Source of the DNA: Gloeopeniophorella convolvens
Lineage: Eukaryota > Basidiomycota > Agaricomycetes > Russulales
Reading direction: 5' to 3'
Assembly (NCBI GenBank): GCA_022496205.1
Contig: WTXD01000095.1
Span: 1-64,000, forward strand
Length of the DNA stretch: 64,000 nt
Positions 10,995 through 21,618 of this stretch are shown one piece after another; the stretch's first letter is position 1, and each line of letters begins with the position of its first letter. The notes below the pieces were generated by a model. The model worked only from the letters and a program-made list of their open reading frames with translations. It did no database searches and was not told the origin of the DNA. The position numbers and the translations under genes were made by a program.

Positions 10995-11149
10995 CTTCTT
11001 GCCATGGGCCTGCATTACCTTGCTCTAAAGGTTCTGCTTATCGCCCTTGGAGAGCTTGTCAAAGCCTTCCTAAAGGCTATCATGCTGGTCTCTGAGAAAG
11101 GAGGGGGTGGTGAATTTTTCCCCTCAACTGTGGTCTATATAGACATAGG

Positions 11150-11970
11150 TGTTGAGACGGACATAACTCGAGAGAGTGAGAGCATCTCCAATTAGATTAG
11201 ATATGGACACTTGTGATCTCACATACTGCACCAAACAGTCTTATGTTAGTCACCAGCCCTAGGATGCCGGACTCTCTTGTCTCTCACCTCCACAGGACAT
11301 CTGGCAGACTGTGGGAATCTTCTGTCACTCACAGCCACAGTGTTGTGGCTTGCTTGACTAGGCCCTCTTTTCACGTTGAAGTCGAGATACAGGGCATATG
11401 GCCCACTGCATGTGAGGGCAACATGGCTATCCAGCTCTGTTCATATGGGCTGATAGGTCACATGACCTATGGACTCTTACATACGCCTCTAAGGCTGGCC
11501 TGGCTTGCTGACGCATATGGTGTGACTCCGCTATTCAGGCCTTGTGCTGATTGTCCAGCAGATCACTAATGCCTTTGTGCTGACACATGCTACTAAGGGT
11601 TTCCAGTAGGTTCTATGGCGCTAACTGATGTGCTGAGTGAGCATGAGCAATCACACTTTGTAAGGCTCCTCTAAGTAGTATAAGTAGACTCTCCTGTACG
11701 CTCCTGTCCCTCATCTCGACCTTTTGGTCTCTAGGACAGGTAAGCCCCATATCCTTATATCTTACAATTCCCGCATCATAATACTAACTTGGTCTTTGGG
11801 ACAGTATACCATGTGCCTTGTGTGCCCTCTATAGTCCCTTTGCATTGTGCCCAGTGCCTGCATCTTGAGCCTCGACAATAGAGACATCGTCTTCACCTTT
11901 CTTTACTTGTCTTTAGATAGACTCCTTCGCAACCTTCTCACATGTTGCATACGGCACACCGTGACACACA
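11150..11970 (+). mobile_element. Possible LTR of a family related to A
   Basis: Begins TGTTGAGACGGACATAAC, then shares the ATTAGATTAGATATGGAC block with family A before diverging. A TAGTATAAGTAGACTC motif near 11677 could be a promoter. It may end near the CACCGTGACACA at about 11960. No second copy with clear ends exists here, so the right boundary is a guess. Confidence 0.4.
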
Positions 11971-12469
11971 GAACATCTGCTAAGTTAATCAAAGTACTGT
12001 GGTAGTATATAACAGTATCTAAAACAACTATAAGCCCTTTTTGTACACTTTACCGTAGTACTACAGTAATTGATAGCTTCAGAAAATATAGCTATTGCTA
12101 AGCACTAAGCAAACATTCCCAAGATTATATAGTAATAGAGTAACATAATAGTAAGAGGGAGAGTGAGGTTTATTCAATGCTGAGCAAACAAAGTTTACTT
12201 AGAGTGGACCAAAAAGAGTTAGTAAGAGCGGAGCAAACACTATCACTTAGTATAGGAACCATAGATGATTGGTAAAAGCAGAGCAAAGCTAATTAGAGTA
12301 AAGCAAACTTGCTTGCATGTAGCAAACCTGCTTAGAGGGGAGCAAACACATATAATAAGAGCAGAACAAAAGCTGACTTAGAGAAGAGCAAATAGGAGTT
12401 ATACATATAGAGTGGTTTAATCTAAGATTGCTCAAAGTAGACTATATTGCTGAGCAAACATACTGTTTA

Positions 12470-12716
12470 CAGCGGATTGCAAAACGATGGGCCCCTTTTT
12501 GACTTTTTACACACACAGCCGGAGTCTAGCAGGGATCGGAACTATCACCAAGCAGCAGGACCCATCCAAGCACATTTGCCCACGCGCCCATCAGCCAAGC
12601 ATGACTAATCAAAATGAGTGCGCTTACAGGCAGACCTTCCATCTTAGGCTTAGCGGGAATTAAGTGCCTGTGTGTGTAAACGGTCGAGAAAGGGCCTAAG
12701 ATTATGCGATCCGCTG
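12470..12716. mobile_element. MITE 1, TA-flanked, 247 bp
   Basis: Flanked by TA (12468-12469 and 12717-12718). The ends read CAGCGGATTGCAAAACG and, in reverse complement, CAGCGGATCGCATAATC; the inverted repeats extend about 50 bp up to a TTTACACACACAG block. A size of 247 bp, TA duplication and no coding capacity fit a non-autonomous Tc1/mariner-like element. Confidence 0.75.
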
Positions 12717-12861
12717 TAGTTCTTTTGCTCAGCATTAAGCAAACAGCTTATCCAGTACAAGCCATCTTATTTGCTCAGTGCTAAGCAAACATACTGTCTG
12801 GTATAAGCTGTCCTGTTTGCTCAGTGCTGAGCAAACATATCAGTGCTTTTGCTCAGCACTA

Positions 12862-13642
12862 CAGCTAGAATCATAGCATTAGGCCCTTTATCGATGACAA
12901 AACACAACAGGTGGAACTTCAAACATTTATTTTGGCCAAGTGGTGCCAGTGTTCCTCTCACAAAACCTCTAGATGAAAATAGATATCAAATTATTGAAAA
13001 TCAACAACCTCTAAACAAGTTAGAGACAACTGCCAATAAGTATACATGTAACATTACTCAAAGTCCACGGTCTAAACTTATCCAGAATCTCCACCTGGAC
13101 TGCCTGTTGTGTTTAGTCATTGATGTGGGATCTAATGTTCTAATTCTTGTTGAAGCACAGTAGAGGGTGAAGTGACAACTGAAGGACACAGAGTGACGCT
13201 CAGTCAGAGAAGGTCAAAAGACTAATACATTAGTGCAATACCTGAAGGACACAGAGTGACACTATAAGGTAGAGTAAGCATAAGGTAGAAGTGAAAGGAG
13301 TGGTAGTGTACTTGCCTCAGTCAGAGAAGGTCAAAAGACTGAGGCTACAAAGGCAAAGAAAGGAGCCCTTATATACTGTAAGGAGCAACAGATAGCATGT
13401 GATAAACACTGCTGATAAAGCCTAGGAGACCCACATGAAACGGAGTAAGAGTGGGTACCGGAGTACAAGGTGGGTTATGGAATGCCCTAGAATAGTCCAG
13501 AACATAGAAACAAATGTGGGGCTGAATATAGCCTTAAGTCTAGAACATTATGTATACAAGATAAGATAGTCCTTGATCATTAGGTCCATATCTAATCTAA
13601 TCAGAGCTGCCAGGACACTGTCCATCTCAACAATTCTAGCTA
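12862..13642. mobile_element. MITE 2, related to the 2330 transposon, split by a solo LTR
   Basis: The left end CAGCTAGAATCATAGC follows TA at 12860-12861; the right end ATTCTAGCTA is followed by TA at 13643-13644. The inverted repeats are about 50 bp and include AAACACAACAGG. The right terminal part (about 13030-13147) matches, in reverse complement, the first 120 bp of the Tc1-type element at 2330. Without the inserted LTR the element is about 290 bp. It is most likely an internally deleted relative of that transposon. Confidence 0.75.
13148..13632 (-). mobile_element. Solo LTR, family A, copy 2, inside MITE 2
   Basis: 485 bp in minus orientation, flanked by the 5-bp duplication ATTCT (13143-13147 and 13633-13637). 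The duplication lies within the last bases of the MITE 2 terminal repeat, so the LTR inserted after the MITE. TATA box and hairpin are retained. Confidence 0.85.
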
Positions 13643-14106
13643 TAAGCAGACAACTTGTCCAGTACAAGCTATCTTCTTTGCTTAGCACTAAACAAATAGA
13701 ACCTCCTCAAACAACCTATAAGATAGCTCAGACTAAACTTTATATTAGCTTAGTGCTGAGCAAACTTGCTTGACTAAAGTGGAACAAATGTATTTTATAT
13801 AGAGTGGAGCAAACAAATGTTGCATAGAGTAGAGCAAATAAAGTGTTTAATAAAGCTAAGGGGACAACCTTAAAAGACTGTAAAGTGTTTACTTTATGCG
13901 AAGCAAACACCATACACTTAGAGTGAAGCAAACCTGCTTACTTAGTGTAGAGCAAACAAAGACCGCTTAAAGTAGAGCAAACACAAATAATAAGAGTGAA
14001 ACAAAAAGTTAGCTTAGAGCAGAGCAAACATGTATGATGAGAGCAGAACAAAAATTGACTTAAAGTGGAGAAAACAGAGGCTATATAGAGTGGTCTATCC
14101 TGAGAT

Positions 14107-15711
14107 TGTTTAAACTAAACTATATGCTAAGCAAACATATAGTTTGATCTAAGCATCAGACAAGAAATCATGACACCCTGCTCTCAAACTGATGGCTGGG
14201 TAGGAGCCTGGGTTTAACCCCTCCAAAATATTGGATTACAACTATAGGCACTCATGTGCCTATGGTCACCATCTAGGACTATCAACCCCCTTTAAAATAT
14301 TAAAATATAATCATGGGCACATAGGTGCCTATGATCACTATCTAGGTTAACCATCTCTAAAATATCAAATTATAACTATAGACACCCATATGCTTATGGT
14401 CACCATCTAGAGCTATCAACCCTCTTTGAAACATCAAATTACAACTATAGGCACATGGGTGTCTATAGTTATCATTTAGGGCTATAAACCCCCTTTAAAA
14501 CATTAAATTACAACCATAGGCATCACCTAAGGCTATGAACCCTCTCTAAAATATCAGATCTCAACCACAGGCACCCATGTGCCTATGGTCACTATCTAGG
14601 GATATTAACCCTCTTTAAAACATTAGATCTCAACCATAGGCACCCATGTGCCTATGGTCATCATCTAAGGATATTAACCCTCTCTAAAATGTCAGATTGC
14701 AACCATAGGCACCCATGTGCCTATAGTCACTATCTAGGGATATTAACCCTCTTTAAAACATCAGATCTCAACCATAGGCACCCATGTGCCTATGGTCATC
14801 ACCTAGGGCTATTACCCCCTCTAAAATATTAGATCTCAACCACAGGCACCCATGTGCCTATGGTCATCATCTAGGGATATTAACCCTCTTTAAAACATTA
14901 GATCTCAACCATAGGCACCCATGTGCCTATGGTCATCATCTAAGGATATTAACCCTCTCTAAAATGTCAGATTGCAACCATAGGCACCCATATGCCTATG
15001 GTCACTATCTAGGGATATTTACCCTCTCTAAAATGTCAGATTGCAACCATAGGCACCCATGTGCCTATGGTCACCACCTAGAGATATTAACCCTCTCTAA
15101 AATGTCAGATCTCAACCACAGGCACCCATATGCCTATGGTCATCATCTAGGGATATTAACCCTCTCTAAAATGTCAGATTGCAACCATAGGCACCCATGT
15201 GCCTATAGTCACTATCTAGGGATATTAACCTTCTTTAAAACATTAGATCTCAACCACAGGCACCCATGTGCCTATGGTCACTATCTAGGGATATTAACCG
15301 TCTTTAAAATGTTAGATTGCAACCATAGGCACCCATGTGCCTATGGTCACCACCTAGGGCTATTACCCTCTCTAAAATATCAGATCTCAACCATAGGCAC
15401 CCTTGTGCCTATGGTCATCACCTAGGGATATTAACCCTCTCTAAAATGTCAGATTGTAACCATAGGCACCCATGTGCCTATGGTCACCACCTAGGGCTAT
15501 TACTCCCTCTAAAATATCAGATCTCAACCATAGGCACCCATGTGCCTATGGTCATCACCTAGGGATATTAACCCTCTCTAAAATGTCAGATTGCAACCAT
15601 AGGCACCCATGTGTCTATGGTTCTTACCTAGGTTATTAAATGATAAAATCTAATTTGTTAGCTACTAACCCACCTACTAACCCTGACCCATAGCCAAAAG
15701 CAAGGTATAAT
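14107..15711. repeat. 69-bp hairpin minisatellite, module 1
   Basis: From about 14220 to 15640 there are about 20 units with a 69-bp period. Each contains the near-perfect hairpin CCATAGGCAC / GTGCCTATGG with a 4-nt loop, then TCACCTAGGGATATTAACCC and a CTCTCTAAAATGTCAGATTG linker. Because 69 is a multiple of 3, an open frame of 213 codons (14784-15425) crosses the units with a 23-residue period. I regard this as a by-product of the repeat length. The module starts with a non-repeated leader containing AAACTAAACTATATGC and ends with a tail ending in GCAAGGTATAAT. Confidence 0.85.
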
Positions 15712-16422
15712 TGTTCAAACTAAACTATATGCTAAGCAAACTTATAGTTTGATCTAAGCATCAGACAAGAAATCATGACACCCTGCTCTCAAACTGATGG
15801 CTGGGTAGGAGCCTGGGTTTAACCCCTCCAAAATATTGGATTACAACTATAGGCACTCATGTGCCTATGGTCACCATCTAGGACTATCAACCCCCTTTAA
15901 AATATTAAAATATAATCATGGGCACATAGGTGCCTATGATCACTATCTAGGTTAATCATCTCTAAAATATCAAATTATAACTATAGACACCCATATGCTT
16001 ATGGTCACCATCTAGAGCTATCAACCCTCTTTGAAACATCAAATTACAACTATAGGCACATGGGTGTCTATAGTTATCATTTAGGGCTATAAACCCCCTT
16101 TAAAACATTAAATTACAACCATAGGCATCACCTAAGGCTATGAACCCTCTCTAAAATATCAGATCTCAACCACAGGCACCCATGTGCCTATGGTCACTAT
16201 CTAGGGATATTAACCCCCTCTAAAATGTCAGATTGCAACCATAGGCACCCATGTGCCTATGGTCATCACCTAGGGATATCAACACTCTCTAAAATGTTAG
16301 ATCGCAACCATAGGCACCTATGTGTCTATGGTTCTTACCTAGGTTATTAAATGATAAAATCTAATTTGTTAGCTACTAACCCACCTACTAACCCTGACCC
16401 ATAGCTAAAAGCAAGGTATAAT
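15712..16422. repeat. 69-bp hairpin minisatellite, module 2 (shorter)
   Basis: A near-identical copy of the leader and first units of module 1 (14107-14570 matches 15712-16190), but with only about eight units before the same tail (ending GCAAGGTATAAT). It lies directly head to tail with module 1. Confidence 0.8.
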
Positions 16423-16815
16423 CGGGCAGGTCAACAAAACGGGCCCAAGGCGCAGGCGCGCACGCATGAGCACCGGATTCACATCCGAGGACGCTGCAGC
16501 AGGCGTGGATGGCGCGGGCGGCGCAGCGGGCGGTTGGGACGACATTGCGAGAGGAAAAAGTCGGGTCGAGGGCAGGATGTGGGTTAGGGTGCGAGGCGCA
16601 AGGACGACTTATCAGTGAGCACCCGGATTCGGATTCACACGCACGCGTCACCTGCGTCTTCCGTTCTCACACCGGCTCCACGCGGCGTGGCCCCGGGCCG
16701 GATTCTCTTTCACATCACCTGACGCGGTCGCGGCGGGTCGCGCAACTCACCCGACAGACCTAGCATCGGCGCGCGACTGAACTGGGGACAGTTCAGAGCT
16801 CAGTAGGGAGGAGGA
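16423..16815. other. GC-rich segment, no gene recognised
   Basis: Base composition switches sharply from AT-rich minisatellite to GC-rich sequence. Overlapping short frames on both strands look like high-GC noise. The segment ends at the family B LTR. Confidence 0.4.
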
Positions 16816-17546
16816 TGATGCGGTTGTACCACCCCTAGGCGCGAGGAACCCGGATGCGGGCCCCTTGGCCCGCGAACACGTCGGGTTGGGTTGGGTTGGA
16901 TCAGGATCAGGTGCGAGCCTTCGGGTTGTGTTTGCGGTACTATAACTTTGCGTGTGGATAGTATGCGTTGACCTTCTCAAGGAAACCAGATAGATTACAG
17001 CCCACAACGACCATGTACACCCTTCCGATCCCTAGCCTTTACATTCCTTACTTTACATTCCTTTCTGATGCAGGTCCGAGCGATTCGGCGTGTCTTAGTG
17101 CAGTTTGTTTACTTGTTTTGTTTTTTATTGCTACCCGAGGGAGGCGTTGCCTCGGGCGCATCGCATAGGCTTCACGTCTCAGCGTCCGGGCCCCGGGTAC
17201 GCCCGGGTTACTTATACTCTCATCCGAATACACATCGGGCAGCTTCGGCTTACCCCCAGTGTTTCCCTCTCGTTCTTGCGGTGCGGTCTGCGGTGCGGTC
17301 TTGCGGTTTGCGTGCAGTCTTGTGTCCTTGCGGCTTGCGTCTTGCATCCCTTCGTTCCTTTCTAGTCACTCGTTTGTTTGCGGATTCCCGGATCAGTGCT
17401 GGATTGATATCGCAGGTCCCGCCGACGCGCCTGGGTGCTTCTCTAGTCCTTCCCTTATCATCCTACACGTTCCCTTGACTTCCTAACGCTACCCCCGAAC
17501 TCTCTCTTCTGCATCTCCGCTGCTTGGCTGCTCAAGCAGGCTATCA
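16816..17546 (+). mobile_element. Solo LTR, family B copy 2
   Basis: 731 bp, from TGATGCGGTTGTACC to CAGGCTATCA, highly similar to 3939-4669. The flanks GAGGA and ACGCA do not match, so the target duplication is not preserved or the copy arose by rearrangement. Confidence 0.65.
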
Positions 17547-18334
17547 ACGCAATAAAATCTGTGTGAGCAGAGACGGTATGGGGTGGCGTAGGGGCACGGG
17601 CATGGCAAAGAGCATGGGCAAGGGTATGGTGCATAGCTAGTCTGATGATAGCGACGGGTGAGGCTTGTGGAGGGTGGGGGCAAGCTCAGCAAGCATGCTG
17701 TGCAACAGATCTAAGTTGTGGGCGAAATGCGGAGGGTGGCACGAGCGGCACGGGAGCGTGGCATGGGACTTTTTCCTTGGGTGTGGGACTTTTTGGCAGG
17801 GTGTGTGACTCTGTGGCCATGAGAACTTTTCATCGGCTACAACGCGCAATTCCCACACCCTTCGCTCCTTTCTTTGTAGATATAACGCAAAACATGTGCG
17901 ACCCTAGTAGGGAGAGAGAAAAGTGAGAAAGAATTGATGCAGCTGCAATAATAAGAGACATACCTAGCAGGGAGAGAGAAAAGCTGAGATTCAGGGGACC
18001 AGCTGGTCACCCTTTATCCCCTCCCCTGCCAGGGGCATAGGGGTCCCACACAAGCAACACCCCTCGATGGCTCACAGCTGCAGATGAGCTGTGACCTGTA
18101 CCAAAAGTCCCTGAGCAGAGCGAATGGTCAGCTGACTGAACCCTGAGGGTGTACCGCTCATATACTGACAAGGTTTAGGCTTTGCAGGCAGCTGCACGAT
18201 ACCTGCAAACCGGTGCGCAACACAACACGACCTTGGACCAATGTGGCTATTGGACTTTTGTAAACCACTGTTTAAATTCGATCAAAGAGCCCTTGCTTAG
18301 ACTTACAATATTAGTGGTAATACTACGTATAATT
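17547..18334. other. Unassigned 0.8-kb segment
   Basis: No supportable gene. A short direct repeat (AGGGAGAGAGAAAAG) occurs at about 17908 and 17970. Frames of 60-90 codons overlap on both strands without recognisable motifs. Confidence 0.3.
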
Positions 18335-18787
18335 GCTACAACAAGCGCAAATGTGCTTGTGGCATGTATCTTCATATTTCATACATAGGGCTGCTAGGTT
18401 GCAACAAGTGTGAGGGGCCTTATGGTCGCTCTATACAGGTATTATACAATAATATGATCATAACTTGCTCAATATTTGACATATGGTAATGTAATGTATA
18501 TCGTTAGAAAGCTTATGCAGACAGGGTCATGATTGCCACAAGCACCATTGCGCCTGTTGTTGCTATCCAAACATATGAGGCCTTTTCCGAAACATAGTTG
18601 ATGGGTCTCATTAAATCTTATGGTTGGTTAACAACAAGCGCAAGTGCGCTTGTGGTTGGTTAGCAACAGGCGCAAGTGCGCTTGTTGTTAATCAACAACC
18701 CATGCAAGTACGCTTATTGACCGGTCAATTGACAACAAGCGCAAGTGCGCTTATGGCTTGACAACAGGCACAAGTGCGCTTGTGGAT
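18335..18787. repeat. Interspersed ACAAGCGCAAGTGCGCTTGT hairpins
   Basis: At least six imperfect copies of the palindrome ACAAGCGCA-AG-TGCGCTTGT occur near 18340, 18538 (degenerate), 18633, 18666, 18700 (degenerate), 18736 and 18763. From 18630 they are spaced about 30-35 bp apart. Arms often vary together, for example AGGCGC and GCGCTT. Confidence 0.7.
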
Positions 18788-18872
18788 AAAGTATACCTAT
18801 CTTCAAGTACATTACTTTTATAAATATTAAGAGCAAACCCAACCCTCAACCCTAATGCTTAGGCAAAATAGG

Positions 18873-19117
18873 GGTATAATGTGCCTATGGTCACCACCTA
18901 GGGCTATTACTCCCTCTAAAATATCAGATCTCAACCATAGGCACCCTTGTGCCTATGGTCATCACCTAGGGATATTAACCCTCTCTAAAATGTCAGATTG
19001 CAACCATAGGCACCCATGTGTCTATGGTTCTTACCTAGGTTATTAAATGATAAAATCTAATTTGTTAGCTACTAACCCACCTACTAACCCTGACCCATAG
19101 CCAAAAGCAAGGTATAA
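18873..19117. repeat. 69-bp minisatellite, truncated module 3
   Basis: About two and a half 69-bp units plus the same tail ending GCAAGGTATAAT as modules 1 and 2. Preceded by TAGGGGTATAAT, so both edges carry GGTATAAT. It abuts a family A LTR scrap at 19118. Confidence 0.75.
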
Positions 19118-19149
19118 TCAGAGCCGCCAGGACACTGTCCGTCTCAACA
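19118..19149 (-). mobile_element. Terminal scrap of a family A LTR
   Basis: 32 bp matching the first bases of family A in reverse complement (CAGAGCCGCCAGGACACTG then TCCGTCTCAACA). The rest of the LTR is missing at the minisatellite edge. Confidence 0.7.
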
Positions 19150-19210
19150 ATACTAAAGTGAGCATCTTTTGTGTTGTGTGTTGCATACCTGTACTCACCC
19201 GGCCCAGCTG

Positions 19211-19294
19211 GCGTCGTCTTGTGTACAGGTGAATATATATAGTTCTCGTTGGCACAGCGCGCGAGATACTGAGCCGGCGTCGTCTTGTGTACAG
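19211..19294. repeat. Short direct repeat GCGTCGTCTTGTGTACAG
   Basis: An 18-bp motif occurs at 19211-19228 and again at 19277-19294. Function unknown; no gene is recognised in 19150-19371. Confidence 0.6.
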
Positions 19295-19376
19295 ACTGCC
19301 TTCGCGCGCTTTCGAAAGAACCCAATTATCCTCCTTTAATTGCTACACACTCTGTGATCGAGTTGTGGGGGACATT

Positions 19377-19861
19377 TGTTGAGACGGACAGTGTCCTGGC
19401 GGCTCTGATTAGATTAGATATGGACCTAATGATCAAGGACTATCTTATCTAGTGTACATAATGTTCTAGACTTAAGGCTGTGTTCAGCCCCACATTCGTT
19501 TCCATGTTCTGGACTATTCTAGGGCATTCCATGACCCACCTTGTACTCCGGTACCCACTCTTACTCCGTTTCATGTGGGTCTCCTAGGCTTTCTAAGCAG
19601 TGTTTATCACATGCTATCTGTCGCTCCTTACTGTATATAAGGACCTCTTTCTTTGCCTTTGTAGCCTCAGTCTTTTGACCTTCTCTGACTGAGGCAAGTA
19701 CACTACTGCTCCTTTCACTTCTACCTTATGCTTACCTTACCTTGTAGCGTCACTCTGTGTCCTTCAGGTATTGCACTAATGTATTAGTCTTTTGACCTTC
19801 TCTGACTGAGCGTCACTCTGTGTCCTTCAGTTGTCACTCCACCATCTGCTGCGCTTCAACA
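19377..19861 (+). mobile_element. Solo LTR, family A, copy 3
   Basis: 485 bp with perfect 5-bp duplication ACATT (19372-19376 and 19862-19866). TATA box and GCCTCAGTC / GACTGAGGC stem are present; nearly identical to copies 4 and 5. Confidence 0.9.
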
Positions 19862-20025
19862 ACATTGAGAATATGAAGCCTAAAGTCACTCAAACCAGAC
19901 CTTATTTTATTCTTATCACACTTTTGCAATTACGTCTAATAGACCTGACCCCCAAAGCTTATCCTGCACCACTCAATCGATAAGTTACCCAACACACCAC
20001 CCCATGTTTATCGAGTTGATCAATC

Positions 20026-20290
20026 ATATACGGGCGTCCCAGACGCCTGCTAGTACAGCTAGTCCACACGTGGCATGTGTAGGAAATGGGCGTCCCGGAC
20101 TCCCACTAGTGCAGCTAGCCCCCACGTGTCACGTGTACGCAATCATGGGCGTCCTGGACTCCCATACACATCACATGCCGCACATGTGGGCTCTGTGGGC
20201 GTCTGAGTCGGCATACTATGTGTAAGCCGTGGGCATCCTGAACTCCTGCCTATACTACATGACAATGTCTTGGACTCCCTTCATGCTGGG
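20026..20290. repeat. Degenerate GGGCGTCC..GACTCCCA repeats
   Basis: Four to five imperfect units of about 60-70 bp with the core GGGCGTCCYGGACTCCCAC followed by a CACGTG-containing stretch. No coding support. Confidence 0.55.
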
Positions 20291-20488
20291 GGTGAGACGG
20301 GGCAGGTTGACGGTGGTAGGGGCCCATAGGGTAGGGCCCCTAGGGAGGTAGGGATCTGGACCCTAGGGTCATTGTTTTGGGTGCTTTATAGGTTGGTAAA
20401 GGGAGGTTATCCTTGTCGTCAAGGAAGTGCGAACGGCTTTCGCACGGGGTTTAAAGGTGCGTGACCTGCATGATGTCACATGATCTTA

Positions 20489-20786
20489 CCACTGGGCCGA
20501 TGCCAACCTCTTTGTTGGGAAAGAGCGTGGAAATAGTCAGAAAAAGAGGATAACTATATCCACACTCTTGTATTTCAAATATGTGTGAAAATAATTCAAC
20601 TCTACTCAGAGTTTTCTCGGTGTTCGGCTCAAAAGTTAAACTATTCACGCAAATTACCCTGAAATTCAGGGAAGAAGTTAAACTTTATTTAGGTTACTTT
20701 ATGCTGTAAGAGCCTGGATATAGTTATCCTCTTTTCTCACCATTTCCACGCTCTTTCCCGACAAAGAGTTTGGCATCGGCCCAGTG
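20489..20786. mobile_element. MITE 3 with long terminal inverted repeats
   Basis: About 298 bp between TA dinucleotides (20487-20488 and 20787-20788). The inverted repeats are about 75 bp at high identity, starting (C)CACTGGGCCGATGCC and including GGGAAAGAGCGTGGAAAT and GAGGATAACTATATCC. The AT-rich centre has no coding capacity. Fits a TA-inserting non-autonomous transposon unrelated in sequence to MITEs 1 and 2. Confidence 0.8.
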
Positions 20787-20807
20787 TACGGAGAGTCCGG
20801 TCCGCGT

Positions 20808-20855
20808 CACGTGACCTTCGGGTTGCGTGACAGGTCACGTGCTTCGCACGTGACC
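20808..20855. promoter_or_regulatory. Cluster of three CACGTG boxes with a hairpin
   Basis: CACGTG occurs at 20808-20813, 20836-20841 and 20847-20852. The last two form a perfect inverted repeat GGTCACGTGC / GCACGTGACC with a TTC loop. CACGTG is the E-box bound by bHLH factors such as Pho4- or Cbf1-type proteins; a role here is inference, as no intact gene lies nearby. Confidence 0.35.
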
Positions 20856-21240
20856 GGGCCGGCCGGCTCGTTGTTTGTCAGGCTCCAGCACATGGTAAGT
20901 TGTGTCTTATCATTGCGAGAGTCTATGCCAGTGAGTGCAGGGCGCCAACCCTACGGGGAAGGAAGGGCGAAGGTCGGGGGTAGTTCCCGATAAGCTGCAC
21001 CGTCACGGTCGACCGAATGATCCATTGTTGCATAGTGCCTGCAAAGGGCATGATGATTTGCATTTTGGTGATGTCTTCTGGGAAGCCCCTCACAGGGCTT
21101 GACAGAGCGTGGATACCTTTTCGATAGGAGTTTAGACTCATGTGTGTTCCACCTTTCAGACTTCAGGAATACCCGCTCTGGTCCCTCGATGTACCGGTAC
21201 GTCATCATCACCTACGTCATACTGACGTCATTCCATTCCA

Positions 21241-21601
21241 GGCTCGTCTCGGCCTGCGTGGCACAAGGTGGGTCTCGTTCTAGATTGTTCTTTCTGATGT
21301 CATTCAGGCCTCCACACTGGAAGGATGTGGGTCTTGTCGTCAACCTGGCTTATGGCCATCACTCCGGTGAGTCAGGATCGCTTACTGTTGCATTGCCCGT
21401 GCCCCCTTCGGGGGCATGGGAAACGCTAATGTAACCTTAGCAGCCGGTGTTGAAAAGCACTCGCGAAACTGGGGGGGTATCCCTCATCCTTCTCTGAGGG
21501 ATACCCAGTTCACCTGGTACGCACTCCGCTCAACACGTTCGTCATCGCTGCTCGTCGCTCCACTCCTCGCAGCTCCTCCTCCACGTCTCACGTCGTCCTA
21601 A
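21241..21601 (+). repeat. Repeat with two stem-loops upstream of broken gene copy B
   Basis: Shares long stretches with 23408-23781 (GGTGGGTCTCGTTCTAG, AGCAGCCGGTGTTGAAAAGC, ATCCCTCATCCTTC). Contains the stem CCCGTGCCCCC / GGGGGCATGGG (21396-21420) and the stem GGTATCCCTCA / TGAGGGATACC (21476-21505). It ends 17 bp before the ATG at 21619, so it could be the promoter or leader region of that unit. Confidence 0.5.
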
Positions 21602-21618
21602 ACCCTACTCATGTTGTC

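Larger units (their letters stand above)
12110..14106. repeat. Degenerate GAGCAAAC-type tandem repeats
   Basis: Runs of imperfect 30-45-bp units built on AGAGTGGAGCAAACAAA or GCTGAGCAAACAT occupy about 12165-12465, 12725-12855 and 13645-14106. The gaps between them are filled by two MITEs and one solo LTR, so the repeat array was a target for several insertions. Confidence 0.65.

Noticed and set aside
14170..16420. CRISPR array
   Set aside because: Units are directly adjacent with no unique spacers, there are no cas genes, and the genome is eukaryotic. This is a minisatellite.
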